Part shown: positions 41,086 to 49,799 of the stretch, in pieces | Numbering within the stretch: the stretch's first letter is position 1 | Layout of the letters: each line of letters starts with the position of its first letter | NCBI RefSeq assembly: GCF_007671675.1 | Contig: NZ_VCGW01000001.1 | Coordinates: forward strand, 1,487,605-1,551,604 | From: Marinobacter maritimus | Lineage (GTDB): Bacteria > Pseudomonadota > Gammaproteobacteria > Pseudomonadales > Oleiphilaceae | Direction of reading: 5' to 3' | Length of the DNA stretch: 64,000 bases | Notes under the pieces: generated by a model | Seen by the model: the letters and a program-made list of their open reading frames with translations, nothing else | What the model was told of the DNA's origin: nothing | The model's database searches: none | Position numbers and translations under genes: made by a program

Positions 41086-41535
41086 TTACTGCTGACCAAG
41101 AGTCAGGATGCGCTGCATCATGGATTTGGCCGTGTTCATAATGTCCACGTTCATCTGAAAGCTTCTTGAGGAAGACATCATGTCTGCCATCTCCTCCACA
41201 ACATTCACATTAGGGTAGAACACGTAGCCGTCTTCATTGGCCGCAGGATGATTGGGTTCGTAGCGCATTTGCAGTTCTGCTTCGCTTTCAACAATGCCCT
41301 CAACACGAACACCGGCGCCTGCACCCTCTGAGCCCTGAACACCAAACGCTTGCTGACCGGGGTTCAGCATCGATTGCTGAATCGCTGAAAAAACCGGCTT
41401 CCGGGCACGATAGGTTGTGTCAGTACTGGAACTCGCCGTCTCTGCGTTAGCAATGTTTGAAGCTGTCGTATTTAGCCTCAGCGACTGCGCGGTCATGCCG
41501 GAACCGGCGATATCAAAAATGTTGCCCAGTGACAT
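41086..41535 (-). CDS. flgC: Flagellar proximal rod protein FlgC
   Basis: 149 residues, normal length. MSLGNIFDIAGSGMTAQSLR, NIANAETASSSTDTTYRARK and the C-terminal VVEEMADMMSSSRSFQMNVD are typical. Confidence 0.96.
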   Translation of the reverse strand: MSLGNIFDIAGSGMTAQSLRLNTTASNIANAETASSSTDTTYRARKPVFSAIQQSMLNPGQQAFGVQGSEGAGAGVRVEGIVESEAELQMRYEPNHPAANEDGYVFYPNVNVVEEMADMMSSSRSFQMNVDIMNTAKSMMQRILTLGQQ

Positions 41536-41569
41536 GGTGATTCTCCTTCACTATTCGTGGAGCCGAGGA

Positions 41570-41968
41570 TTACTCGCCTTTCAGGGCTTTGGTCAGGCCG
41601 GTAAATTTGCTGTTCAGAAACTGAAAACTCGCCTGATAGTCCATCGCGTTACGCATGAACCGGGTCTGCTCTGCCTGGGAATCTACCGTGTTGCCATCAA
41701 CTGAAGGCTGGTTCGGCACCCGATACAGCAAATCCGAATCGCCGGCACCTGCGGAGGTGTCCATGTGGCCTGAGTGGGTTTTCTCCATGCCGAAACCACT
41801 CATGCTGTCCTGGGCTTTCTGCATCATGGCCTGAAAATCCATGTCCCTGGCCTTGAAGCCCGGTGTATCGGCATTGGCCAGATTATTCGCCAGAACTTCA
41901 GCTCGCTTTACCCTGGCTTCCAGCGCGTGCTGGTGAATGCCAAGAGCTTTATCAAAAGTGATCGCCAT
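41570..41968 (-). CDS. flgB: Flagellar proximal rod protein FlgB
   Basis: 132 residues. LGIHQHALEARVKRAEVLANN, NADTPGFKARDMDF and the C-terminal RFMRNAMDYQASFQFLNSKF match FlgB. First gene of the flg cluster, transcribed from the sigma-54 promoter about 70-80 nt upstream. Confidence 0.96.
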   Translation of the reverse strand: MAITFDKALGIHQHALEARVKRAEVLANNLANADTPGFKARDMDFQAMMQKAQDSMSGFGMEKTHSGHMDTSAGAGDSDLLYRVPNQPSVDGNTVDSQAEQTRFMRNAMDYQASFQFLNSKFTGLTKALKGE

Positions 41969-42034
41969 ACAACCTCCGAAATCCTGTCACCGGCGGCTTG
42001 AAGCCTTGCCGGATTGGTTCTATGGCAGAACTAA

Positions 42035-42050
42035 AGCAATGCTAATGCCA
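42035..42050 (-). promoter_or_regulatory. Sigma-54 promoter of the flgB operon
   Basis: Minus strand TGGCATTAGCATTGCT: GG-N10-GC with near-consensus -24 (TGGCA) and -12 (TTGCT) elements. The start is expected near 42024. An enhancer-binding regulator of the FleQ/FlrC type would be required; none is encoded here. Confidence 0.82.
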
Positions 42051-42150
42051 GATTTGGAAAGCCCTTTGAAATCGGGCGTTCCAGGCAGGTGTTACTGGTG
42101 GGGGCGAGATAAGGATGCAGGGGAAGGAGCGGCAAATCCAGGTGAAAGCG

Positions 42151-42192
42151 GCAAGCTGTTTCCCCCGCTGAAACAACGGGGAAACAACTTGC
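42151..42192. terminator. Long stem-loop after the nitroreductase gene
   Basis: Arms GCAAGCTGTTTCCCCCG and CGGGGAAACAACTTGC pair over about 16 bp with one G-T pair and one bulge, around a 9-nt loop, three bases beyond the nitroreductase stop. There is no T-tract, so it may act as a Rho-assisted end or RNA stabiliser. It separates this gene from the flgB promoter region. Confidence 0.45.
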
Positions 42193-42195
42193 TCC

Positions 42196-42759
42196 TTACA
42201 ACGGCCAGCGGGCGACAAACTCGGCCAGTTCCGGCCTGGGAACTGCGGGTTTGGTGCACGATACGGTGCCGGTGTAGAGAAAACCGATGACAGACTCCCC
42301 CTTTTCGAGGCCAAGCCCTTTCAAAACCACCGGATTGTAGACCAGCTCGCCTGTGCGCCACATAACCCCAAAACCTGCATCCTGTAATGCCAACGCAAGA
42401 AAGCTCATACCCGCTCCGGCTGAGAGTATCTGTTCAACTTCGGGTACCTTTTGATGCTTTTTGGGTGCCGCAATGCCAACAATAATCATTGGAGCACGTT
42501 GTGCTTTATTGCGTATTACCTCCAGCTTCTTTTCGTCGGTCTTACCCCTCATATCAGAGTAACCAGCGGCAAGCAGCTCACCCAAGGCGTTCAGGCCATC
42601 ACCTTCGATCACCAGATAACGCCACGGGCGCAACAAGGCATGGTCCGGTGCGCGAGCGGCACAGGCGAAGGCCCGGTCAAGTGTTGAGGCATCGGGAGCC
42701 GGGGCTTCCAGCCGTGGCTCAGATGCCCTGTTGAGCAAAAAGTCAGTGACTGAACTCAT
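42196..42759 (-). CDS. Nitroreductase family protein, YdjA type
   Basis: 187 residues, matching the small FMN-dependent YdjA branch of nitroreductases. ACAARAPDHALLRPWRYLVI (FMN-binding region), QRAPMIIVGIA, GAGMSFLALALQDAGFGVMW and the C-terminal ELAEFVARW are recognisable. The physiological substrate is unknown. Monocistronic, transcribed towards the flg cluster and separated from it by a long hairpin. Confidence 0.88.
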   Translation of the reverse strand: MSSVTDFLLNRASEPRLEAPAPDASTLDRAFACAARAPDHALLRPWRYLVIEGDGLNALGELLAAGYSDMRGKTDEKKLEVIRNKAQRAPMIIVGIAAPKKHQKVPEVEQILSAGAGMSFLALALQDAGFGVMWRTGELVYNPVVLKGLGLEKGESVIGFLYTGTVSCTKPAVPRPELAEFVARWPL

Positions 42760-42923
42760 ATCGATAACTTCCGTCTGCTGAACTCTGGTCGGGTACTACT
42801 CGAACAAGACCAGTGAATTGTGGGTTCTACGTAATGCTGTTAACCTTTAGTCGTACTATCAAAACTGCTCTTCATAACACAAATAAAACTATACGGTTCC
42901 AGCGCAATGAGTGATCAGCGTAC

Positions 42924-44369
42924 ATGATGAGTGCTCCGGCAGATCTGCGCAATGCCAGCACCAGCGTAGGAAAGTCTCTCGCTTCCGAGGCCCTGAACAG
43001 TCCGGTTGTCATCCCCCCAATGCCAGACTACAACGGGCGCCTGCTGGCTTACACGTCAGCTGCCGTCATTATCGCTGTGGGCGTTTTGCAGGGCGCATTC
43101 CAGGAATGGAATCTTTGGTTGATTGGCGGCGCACTGATCTGGCCGCATATTGCACACTTGCTTACCCGACGTACGTTTCTGCGAAACTCTCCCCGCATTC
43201 GCCAGAAAATGCTCACGGCCGACTGTGTTATTGGCGGTGGCCTGATAGGCTGCATTGGGCTGGTTGCCATTCCGTCGATTTCAATAGCATTGATGTTGAT
43301 CTTCAGCGGCCTGATCATTGGCGGCATCCGTCAGTGGCTGATCAGTTCCACCTTTATGGCATCTACTATTCTGGTGTTCTTCGCCGTGCTGGGCCCCGCA
43401 GACTCATTCCAGTCGCCATTGCTTACCAGCATGTTGTCCATTTTAGCTACGGGTCTTTACATCTGCGTTACGGCGTTTTATTCGCATCAGCAGGCCCGCG
43501 CGCTCATGCTGGCAAAAACCCAGATACAAAACCAGCGCGAACAATCCATTGCGCTTTCCCATAAGCTTTCAAAGTACCTTTCACCTCAGGTATGGCAATC
43601 CATCTTTACCGGGGAAAGGGACGTTCGCCTTGAAACCCAACGCAAAAAGCTCGCGGTTTTCTTCTCCGACATAAAAGGCTTTACCGAGCTTTCAGAAGAA
43701 ATGGAGCCGGAAGCACTTACCGAACTGCTCAACCACTACTTCAACGAAATGGCCGAAGTGGCCCTGAGGTACGGCGGCACCATCGACAAATTTGTCGGCG
43801 ATTCCATCATGATTTTCTTTGGTGACCCCACCAGTCGCGGCCAGCGGGAAGATGCGTTTGCCTGTGTATCCATGGCCATCGATATGCGCAAGCACATGAA
43901 AATCATGCGCCAGAAATGGCGCAGCCAGGGCATAAAAACCCCACTCGAAATCCGCATGGGCATCAGCACCGGCTACACAACCGTGGGTAACTTTGGCGCT
44001 GAAAACCGCATGGATTACACTATTATCGGCAAAGAAGTGAACCTGGCCAGCCGGTTGGAATCCCTAGCCAAACCGGGAGAGATCCTCGTTTCCTACGAGA
44101 CTTTCTCATTGATCAAAGACCGGATCATGTGCCGTGACAAAGGCGAAATTACGGTGAAAGGCTTCGGCAAACCTGTGCCCATTTACGAGGTTGTGGATTT
44201 CCGCAGGGATATGGGCCCGAACCGGAGCTTTATGGAGCACGAGCACAGCGGCTTCGCTATGTATCTTGATTCCGACAAGATCACCGAGGGCGAGCGCCAC
44301 AGTATCCTCTGCGCATTGGAAGACGCCGTAGACCGTCTGCGGCGTGAAGAAGATTCCGCCCGCGAATGA
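42924..44369 (+). CDS. cyaB: Membrane class III adenylate cyclase with MASE2 domain (CyaB-like)
   Basis: 481 residues. N-terminal MASE2 region with about six hydrophobic segments (about 40-190), a short coiled linker, then a class III cyclase domain (about 235-420). Both metal-binding aspartates are present (D249 in FFSDIKGF, D293 in KFVGDSIMIFF), as is the NLASRLE motif with the transition-state arginine. The architecture matches P. aeruginosa CyaB, which makes the cAMP used by Vfr. The start has no good ribosome-binding site, and tandem ATGs lie at 42924 and 42927. It converges with queF, leaving only 3 nt between stops. Confidence 0.92.
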   Translation: MMSAPADLRNASTSVGKSLASEALNSPVVIPPMPDYNGRLLAYTSAAVIIAVGVLQGAFQEWNLWLIGGALIWPHIAHLLTRRTFLRNSPRIRQKMLTADCVIGGGLIGCIGLVAIPSISIALMLIFSGLIIGGIRQWLISSTFMASTILVFFAVLGPADSFQSPLLTSMLSILATGLYICVTAFYSHQQARALMLAKTQIQNQREQSIALSHKLSKYLSPQVWQSIFTGERDVRLETQRKKLAVFFSDIKGFTELSEEMEPEALTELLNHYFNEMAEVALRYGGTIDKFVGDSIMIFFGDPTSRGQREDAFACVSMAIDMRKHMKIMRQKWRSQGIKTPLEIRMGISTGYTTVGNFGAENRMDYTIIGKEVNLASRLESLAKPGEILVSYETFSLIKDRIMCRDKGEITVKGFGKPVPIYEVVDFRRDMGPNRSFMEHEHSGFAMYLDSDKITEGERHSILCALEDAVDRLRREEDSARE

Positions 44370-44372
44370 CCT

Positions 44373-45191
44373 TTATTGGCGAATCAATCGTGGGCCAACC
44401 TGCTCTTCAGGCTCTGTACTGCGCCACGGGTTAATATCCAGACCGCCACGGCGCGTGTAACGAGCGCAGACTGTCAGGCTTTGCGGTTTGCACCGGTTCA
44501 ACAGATCCGTAAACAGTGTTTCTACGCAGTGCTCATGAAAATCCTGCTTCTGTCGAAAACTCACGATATATCTCAGTAGCCCCGCACGATCGATAGCAGA
44601 TCCGGTATAGCTGATCAGCACCGTGCCCCAGTCCGGCTGGCCAGTCACCGGGCAATTACTTTTCAGCAAGTGCGAACAAAGCTGTTCGGTTACCACAGGG
44701 CCGGATGCGTTCAGCGACTCCGGCGCATAGTCATACACCACATCTTCAACCGGCTCGTTATCAATCAACTCATAGCCTGACGGGCGCCCGATGGCAGTAT
44801 CCGAATCGTCAACACTCAGGAAGCGAACGTTTACCGCAGCGCCGCTGGCACTGGACAGGTCCCCTGTGATGGTTTCAGCAACCTGATCCGCAGACGAGAA
44901 CACCGTCTGGTTCAGAGAGTTCAGGTACAGCTTGAGTGACTTGGACTCAATAATTGACGGCGAGGCTGCCGGAAACCGGATTTCCGCCCAGGCCAGATCC
45001 GGTATTCCACCAGGGCGCAGCCAGGAGATTTCCCAGGCTTGCCAGAGATCGCCCCCAAACCAGGGCCAGCGGCCGTCTTCAAGCCCAATGCGGCGGCGGT
45101 TTTCTTCACGCGCCACCGGGAATAGCAGAGCTGGATCATAACGATCCGGGTAATCGCTGGCTTTGCCAAGCGGTGCATTATCGAGGGCCAT
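44373..45191 (-). CDS. queF: NADPH-dependent 7-cyano-7-deazaguanine reductase QueF
   Basis: Reduces preQ0 to preQ1 in queuosine synthesis, upstream of Tgt and QueA, which are also in this window. 272 residues, the long two-lobe type of E. coli. Catalytic cysteine in LKSNCPVTGQPDWG (Cys180). NADPH-side motif ESKSLKLYLNSLNQ. C-terminal FHEHCVETLFTDL with the conserved Glu-His. ATG 45191 has AGGA at 6 nt. ATG 45206 overlaps the stop of the preceding permease gene but lacks a ribosome-binding site. Confidence 0.95.
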   Translation of the reverse strand: MALDNAPLGKASDYPDRYDPALLFPVAREENRRRIGLEDGRWPWFGGDLWQAWEISWLRPGGIPDLAWAEIRFPAASPSIIESKSLKLYLNSLNQTVFSSADQVAETITGDLSSASGAAVNVRFLSVDDSDTAIGRPSGYELIDNEPVEDVVYDYAPESLNASGPVVTEQLCSHLLKSNCPVTGQPDWGTVLISYTGSAIDRAGLLRYIVSFRQKQDFHEHCVETLFTDLLNRCKPQSLTVCARYTRRGGLDINPWRSTEPEEQVGPRLIRQ

Positions 45192-45205
45192 AGTACTTCC
45201 TGACA

Positions 45206-45979
45206 TCAGTGGCGTATGCCCTTCCCGCGCGCCAACAACTTAAGCGCAATAAAGGAAAGCACAGCTATAAAGGAGAGAATCATACCAAGGGACACAAACG
45301 GATTTACATCAGAAACACCGAGTATGCCAAACCGGAAACCATTCACCATATACAGAATCGGATTGATCATAGACACGCCCTGCCAGAATTCAGGCAGCAG
45401 ATCGATGCTGTAAAATACGCCGCCAAGATACGTAAGCGGTGTGAGAACGAACGTCGGCACAATGGACACATCATCAAACTTGGTGGCCAGCAGCGCGTTG
45501 ATAAAACCGCCTACCGAAAACAATGCAGAGGTAAGAAACACGGTAACCACAACCATAGGCAGGTTATGAATCTGCAAGCGCGTAAACGCCAGCGACAACA
45601 GAGTGACAATTACCCCTATTCCCAAACCACGAGCCATACCCCCGGTCACATAGCCCGCAAGGATAATCCAGTTGGGCACTGGCGATACCAGCAATTCTTC
45701 TACGCTGCGCTGGAACTTCATGGAGAAAAAAGACGACACCACGTTGGCGTATGAGCTGGTAATCACAGCCATCATGATCAGCCCTGGCACGATGAACGAC
45801 ATATAGTCGAAACCGCCCATCTCACCAATTCTGGAGCCGATCAGATTTCCGAAAATGATAAAGTACAACGTCATGGTGACAGCCGGTGGCAGCAGGGTCT
45901 GCGGCCAGATGCGGGTAAACCGGCGAATTTCCCTTAACACAATCGTGATGTAAGCGGTGAACAGCGCATGAGCACTCAT
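45206..45979 (-). CDS. yadH: ABC-2 type transporter permease (YadH-like)
   Basis: 257 residues with six hydrophobic segments of the ABC-2 permease fold. Family features include PPAVTMTLYFIIFGNLIG, FIVPGLIMMAVI, SSFFSMKFQRSVEELLVSPVP and the re-entrant TPLTYLGGVFYSI. The start overlaps the ATPase stop by 4 nt (ATGA), so the two form one exporter. Substrate unknown. E. coli YadGH is equally uncharacterised. Confidence 0.88.
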   Translation of the reverse strand: MSAHALFTAYITIVLREIRRFTRIWPQTLLPPAVTMTLYFIIFGNLIGSRIGEMGGFDYMSFIVPGLIMMAVITSSYANVVSSFFSMKFQRSVEELLVSPVPNWIILAGYVTGGMARGLGIGVIVTLLSLAFTRLQIHNLPMVVVTVFLTSALFSVGGFINALLATKFDDVSIVPTFVLTPLTYLGGVFYSIDLLPEFWQGVSMINPILYMVNGFRFGILGVSDVNPFVSLGMILSFIAVLSFIALKLLARGKGIRH

Positions 45980-46926
45980 TTTCTGCCCTCCGTTACCGCT
46001 TCTGCAGCCGGTTCATTCTGTTCCACCATACGGATAAACAATTCTTCCAGCCGGTTTGCTTTGGTGCGCATACTGACCACTTTTATCCCTTGCTGTTGCA
46101 ACTGAATGAACACATCGTTGAGCACCTGCCTTTTGTGGACATCCACTTCAAGCACACCTTCATCATCCAGGCGGCATGAGAAACCGTCCAGTTCCGGTGC
46201 TCGCTCCAGTGCCGCATCCGAATCCAGGAGAAACGTCTCAAGACTGAGCTGCTGCAGCAATTCCCGTTTACTGGTGTTCCGGATAATACGGCCGTGATCA
46301 ATAATGGCGATATTCCGGCACAGAGCTTCTGCTTCTTCCAGGTAGTGCGTGGTCAGGATAATGGTGGTGCCCTGTCGGTTCATTTCCTCCAGAAACGACC
46401 ACATGGAACGCCGCAGCTCAATATCCACGCCGGCCGTAGGCTCATCCAGAATCAACAACTTAGGTTCATGCACCAGGGCGCGGGCAATCATCAGCCTTCG
46501 CTTCATGCCACCAGACAGCATCCGAGCCGGTGTATTGCGTTTATCCCAGAGCCCGAGCTTTTTCAGGTATTTTTCAGCAGAGACGGCTGCCTTCTTCAAA
46601 GGAATCCCGTAATACCCAGCCTGAATGGTGACAATATCAAACACCTTCTCAAACTGGTTGAAGTTGAACTCCTGGGGCACAACGCCCAAGTGGAGTTTGG
46701 CATCAGAAAGGTGGGTATCAATGTCGTAGCCGAACACGCTCACCTTGCCGGCAGACTTGGTCACCAGAGAACACACAATGCCCAACGTAGTAGATTTGCC
46801 GGCGCCATTCGGGCCCAACAAAGCAAAGAAATCACCTTGCGCCACTTGAAGATCGATTCCCTTGAGAGCTTCGAACCCACTGCCATAGGTTTTAGTAAGC
46901 CCCTCAATTTCCAGCGCATTGGTCAT
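45976..46926 (-). CDS. yadG: ABC transporter ATPase (YadG-like)
   Basis: 316 residues from ATG 46926 (MTNALEIEGLTKTYG) with GGAA upstream. Walker A GPNGAGKST, signature LSGGMKRRLMIARAL, Walker B LLILDEPTAGVD, switch histidine in TTHYLEEAE. The C-terminal DUF4162-type region follows, as in drug and polysaccharide exporters. Pairs with the following permease. Confidence 0.9.
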   Translation of the reverse strand: MTNALEIEGLTKTYGSGFEALKGIDLQVAQGDFFALLGPNGAGKSTTLGIVCSLVTKSAGKVSVFGYDIDTHLSDAKLHLGVVPQEFNFNQFEKVFDIVTIQAGYYGIPLKKAAVSAEKYLKKLGLWDKRNTPARMLSGGMKRRLMIARALVHEPKLLILDEPTAGVDIELRRSMWSFLEEMNRQGTTIILTTHYLEEAEALCRNIAIIDHGRIIRNTSKRELLQQLSLETFLLDSDAALERAPELDGFSCRLDDEGVLEVDVHKRQVLNDVFIQLQQQGIKVVSMRTKANRLEELFIRMVEQNEPAAEAVTEGRK

Positions 46927-47157
46927 AACAGGTTCCGATTCGAAAAAGCGATGTTCAGGAGACACACATTTATTGAGGCTCCTACGTTTTTTTCAAGGCT
47001 TGAGTTCGGCTTTGCAGGTACCGGCAAATCTGCAAACTGCGACAGGTATCCCGATATAGCCCGGTACGGCTCCCTATAATGCGGTTACAACAACTTACAA
47101 TTGGCCGCCCACTGCCACTGCTGGCACGGCCCGAACCCAGGGAATGTACAACGAACC

Positions 47158-48303
47158 ATGGCTGCCGCTCACCACACCCGCCCACTGCTTACGTTGCCCC
47201 AAGCGTTTCTGGTTGCACTTTTTATAAGCCCGCTTCTTTCTGGTTGCGGCGGCGACAGCGACGGTAACGGTCATGATACGAGCACAGGAAAAGTGAACGC
47301 CCTGGGTATCAGCGGGTTGTCCTACCAGACAGCGAGCCAGTCCGGCAAAACAAATGCCTACGGCCAGTTTCAGTACTACCCGGGGGAAACGCTGAGCCTC
47401 CGGGTTGGTGACCTGCTCATCGCAGAAGGTGTTCCTGCACAGGAATGGGTAACGCCGCTTGAGTTCTCACCGGATACCCGGGCACAACTCGCAACACCCT
47501 CTGTTGACGATGAAGGCCTCAGCACCCATACGATTACCGAGCAACAGCTTATTACACGCATACCGGTAACCAATCTCGTCCGCTTTCTCATCGCATTGAA
47601 CTGGACTGAAAACGTTCGGGAAGGCACCGGTATCGAGATTCGAAACCGGGTTATTCAACAGCTGAACGCAGCATTACCCAATCTCACCAACCCTATCGAT
47701 TTTACAGTCAGCGAAACCGAGTTTAACGCAGGCGGCAATAACCCGTCTCCCGCCAACCAGCTCCTTGCCGCTATTTGCTTTTATCCGGAAGGAGATGAGT
47801 TATGCGAAGAGCCTCCAACCGAAGACGCCATCAACAACGCGCCTGAGCGCCCTGAAAACGATGAAGATTGGGATCCGGACGTTGATTACAAACAGGATTT
47901 GCAGGCCAAAAGACAGCGAATTCTTGAGGCGATTCGTTCCATGGAAGAAGTGGATGCAGAAGATGCCCGGCGGTATCTGACGCGGGAGTTGAACGCCATC
48001 ACCACCATCGTTGGAAACCGCTTCTATCTGGACAACTACATAGCCAGGCACTCTGATGCCGACACCAGCATCAAGCAGGTACAAATACGTCGCATCGGAG
48101 GCAGTGCTGAGCTATCAGATGTGGAGGCGATAACAACCCGCCCGCAAGATGTGGCTTTGCATTCCTATAACTGGCAAACAGCAAACGTGGAATACTTCGT
48201 GGCCGGGCTGGCCGGCGGTGAGTCCGAGATCGTAATCAGTTTTGCGCCAGAAAAAACTTACCGCTGGGTGCGGAAAACCCTTCGGGTTGTAATTATCGAC
48301 TAA
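47158..48303 (+). CDS. Unrecognised lipoprotein with a gammaproteobacterial secreted-protein prefix domain
   Basis: 381 residues from ATG 47158. The signal peptide has lipobox LLSGC (Cys30), followed by a flexible GGDSDGNGHD stretch. Residues of about 40-100 (GISGLSYQTASQSGKTNAYG and YYPGETLSLRVGDLLIAEG) have the repeated pattern GLxYxT...GxTxxxGxFxYxxGExxxxxVGD, seen at the start of many surface lipoproteins of marine gammaproteobacteria. A middle part follows, rich in acidic residues (about 215-250), then a C-terminal beta-like region. I do not recognise a function. The start is uncertain, because an in-frame ATG at 47101 is also possible and lacks a signal peptide at its end. Its 3' end overlaps the convergent HD-GYP gene by 11 nt. 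Confidence 0.75.
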   Translation: MAAAHHTRPLLTLPQAFLVALFISPLLSGCGGDSDGNGHDTSTGKVNALGISGLSYQTASQSGKTNAYGQFQYYPGETLSLRVGDLLIAEGVPAQEWVTPLEFSPDTRAQLATPSVDDEGLSTHTITEQQLITRIPVTNLVRFLIALNWTENVREGTGIEIRNRVIQQLNAALPNLTNPIDFTVSETEFNAGGNNPSPANQLLAAICFYPEGDELCEEPPTEDAINNAPERPENDEDWDPDVDYKQDLQAKRQRILEAIRSMEEVDAEDARRYLTRELNAITTIVGNRFYLDNYIARHSDADTSIKQVQIRRIGGSAELSDVEAITTRPQDVALHSYNWQTANVEYFVAGLAGGESEIVISFAPEKTYRWVRKTLRVVIID

Positions 48304-49603
48304 TCAAACGGGAAAAGCTCCAGCGCGACTCGGCACCGGTTACGTCGTAACCAGCAGGGTCCAGACCCGCGGTTCCGTGGGCAAGGCATTCCTTGATGGC
48401 AAGAATTTCTGCCGCTGCGCGGCTTTCGTTGTACTTTGCCAGATCAACAACCTTGGCGGCCTTCAACGGAGCGTGGGAACGGTCCGTCATAACCATTACA
48501 CGCGGCCACAAACGGCGTTCAGCGGAATGAGAAACCACAATGCCGCGCTGGCCATCTGTTAATTCGACGAGGCTACCCGTTGGGTAAATACCTATCGCGC
48601 GGATAAAGCTTTCTACCAGATCCCCCTGAAACTCAATGTTTCGCATATCGTAGAGCAGGGTCACAGCTTTTGCCGGTGTCATCGGCTCAGCAAGACGTTC
48701 TCTGGGTTCGATGAGTGTTTCAAAAAACTCCGCAAGCCCAGCAATCTTGGCTAGCAGCGGTATTCTGTCTCCACGAATACCTTCTGGAAAACCCGAGCCG
48801 TTGTGTCGTTCACGATGGCCCTGCACAACACTCAGAACCGCCCGGGAAAGACCGCTGTCTTCGAGCATTGCCATACCCTTTTCAACGTAGGTACGGTAAA
48901 GAGCATATTCTTCCGGGCCAAGCTGCCCCTCCCGTCTAAGCAGGTCAGCCGATAATCTGGTTTTGCCAACCTGGGATAACAGGCAACCCAGGCCGAGGTG
49001 ATTCAGCAAGCCTTCATTCAATCCCAGTTGGCGCCCGCAAACGAGCGCCCAAACAGACGTATTGAGTGCATGCCGGTAAACATGATCATCGTGTTGCTTT
49101 ATACGGCTCAACCAGAGCAACGCATCCGGTTGGCGGATGACACTGCGCACCATTTTATTGATAACTGCAGCGACCGGCCGGAGGTCCCGTATTTCCTGAG
49201 TGGCAACGGATTCGTAAAGGCCCTCAAGCGCAATACCTGCATCTTCCAGCAGATGTTGCGACGTCTTCATTTCCCGTTTCAGCGTGGTGACCGTCTGATA
49301 GGTGACAGGCTCCCGAATACTGAGCGGAGGAAGGTGCAGCTCTTCCCTGCCTTCTCCTCCGCGTCGGCTTTTTGTGCCGAAGGTCGAACGAACAATTTTG
49401 GTAGACTCAACAGGATCCCGGGTTTCCGCAATATCGACAAAGACCCACTTGCAGTGCGCCAACAAAGCACGAATATCGTCCTGGGAACGGATGTGGAACC
49501 CTTGAATAGGGAAAGGTGTCTGATGCCACGGCCGATCAAGATCGGACACAAACATGCCAACCACCAGATCATGTACCGCGATTTTCCTTTGACAGACGCC
49601 CAC
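48293..49603 (-). CDS. DUF3391 plus degenerate HD-GYP domain protein
   Basis: 436 residues from GTG 49603, chosen because GGAGGG sits five bases upstream. ATG 49624 has none. N-terminal DUF3391 (about 5-120), then an HD-GYP-like domain (about 150-400). The fold is recognisable, but the metal site is not intact. The HD pair in the usual LLHDIGK is Ser210-Gln211 (LLSQVGK). The next histidine is Tyr (YRTYVEKG). HHExxDGxGYP reads HRERHNGSGFP. The later Asp pair is Glu-Glu (LAEFFETL). c-di-GMP hydrolysis is unlikely, so a binding or scaffolding role is inferred. A perfect CRP/Vfr-type site lies about 145 nt upstream. Confidence 0.85.
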   Translation of the reverse strand: MGVCQRKIAVHDLVVGMFVSDLDRPWHQTPFPIQGFHIRSQDDIRALLAHCKWVFVDIAETRDPVESTKIVRSTFGTKSRRGGEGREELHLPPLSIREPVTYQTVTTLKREMKTSQHLLEDAGIALEGLYESVATQEIRDLRPVAAVINKMVRSVIRQPDALLWLSRIKQHDDHVYRHALNTSVWALVCGRQLGLNEGLLNHLGLGCLLSQVGKTRLSADLLRREGQLGPEEYALYRTYVEKGMAMLEDSGLSRAVLSVVQGHRERHNGSGFPEGIRGDRIPLLAKIAGLAEFFETLIEPRERLAEPMTPAKAVTLLYDMRNIEFQGDLVESFIRAIGIYPTGSLVELTDGQRGIVVSHSAERRLWPRVMVMTDRSHAPLKAAKVVDLAKYNESRAAAEILAIKECLAHGTAGLDPAGYDVTGAESRWSFSRLISR

Positions 49604-49745
49604 GCTTCCCTCCTGAATACGCATTTTCGATGTCTATCATTTTTAAATGATTAACGGGAATAGTCCATTACAATTTCGTAGCCAAGAGTAACGCGACCAA
49701 GACAAACCGTAACGATAACCTTCAGCCCGAAACAAATTGTATCAA

Positions 49746-49761
49746 TGTGACCTGTGTCACA
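49746..49761. promoter_or_regulatory. Perfect CRP/Vfr-type operator
   Basis: TGTGA-CCTGTG-TCACA, an exact match to TGTGA-N6-TCACA, extended to a 22-bp perfect-arm palindrome (49743-49764). It lies upstream of the HD-GYP gene and 39 nt past the stop of the lipoprotein gene at 49800, so the HD-GYP gene is the likely target. I could not place a convincing -10 at a standard spacing. Confidence 0.7.
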
Positions 49762-49799
49762 TTGAAAGACTGAACCTCATCACTCTTGTTCACTCTCAA

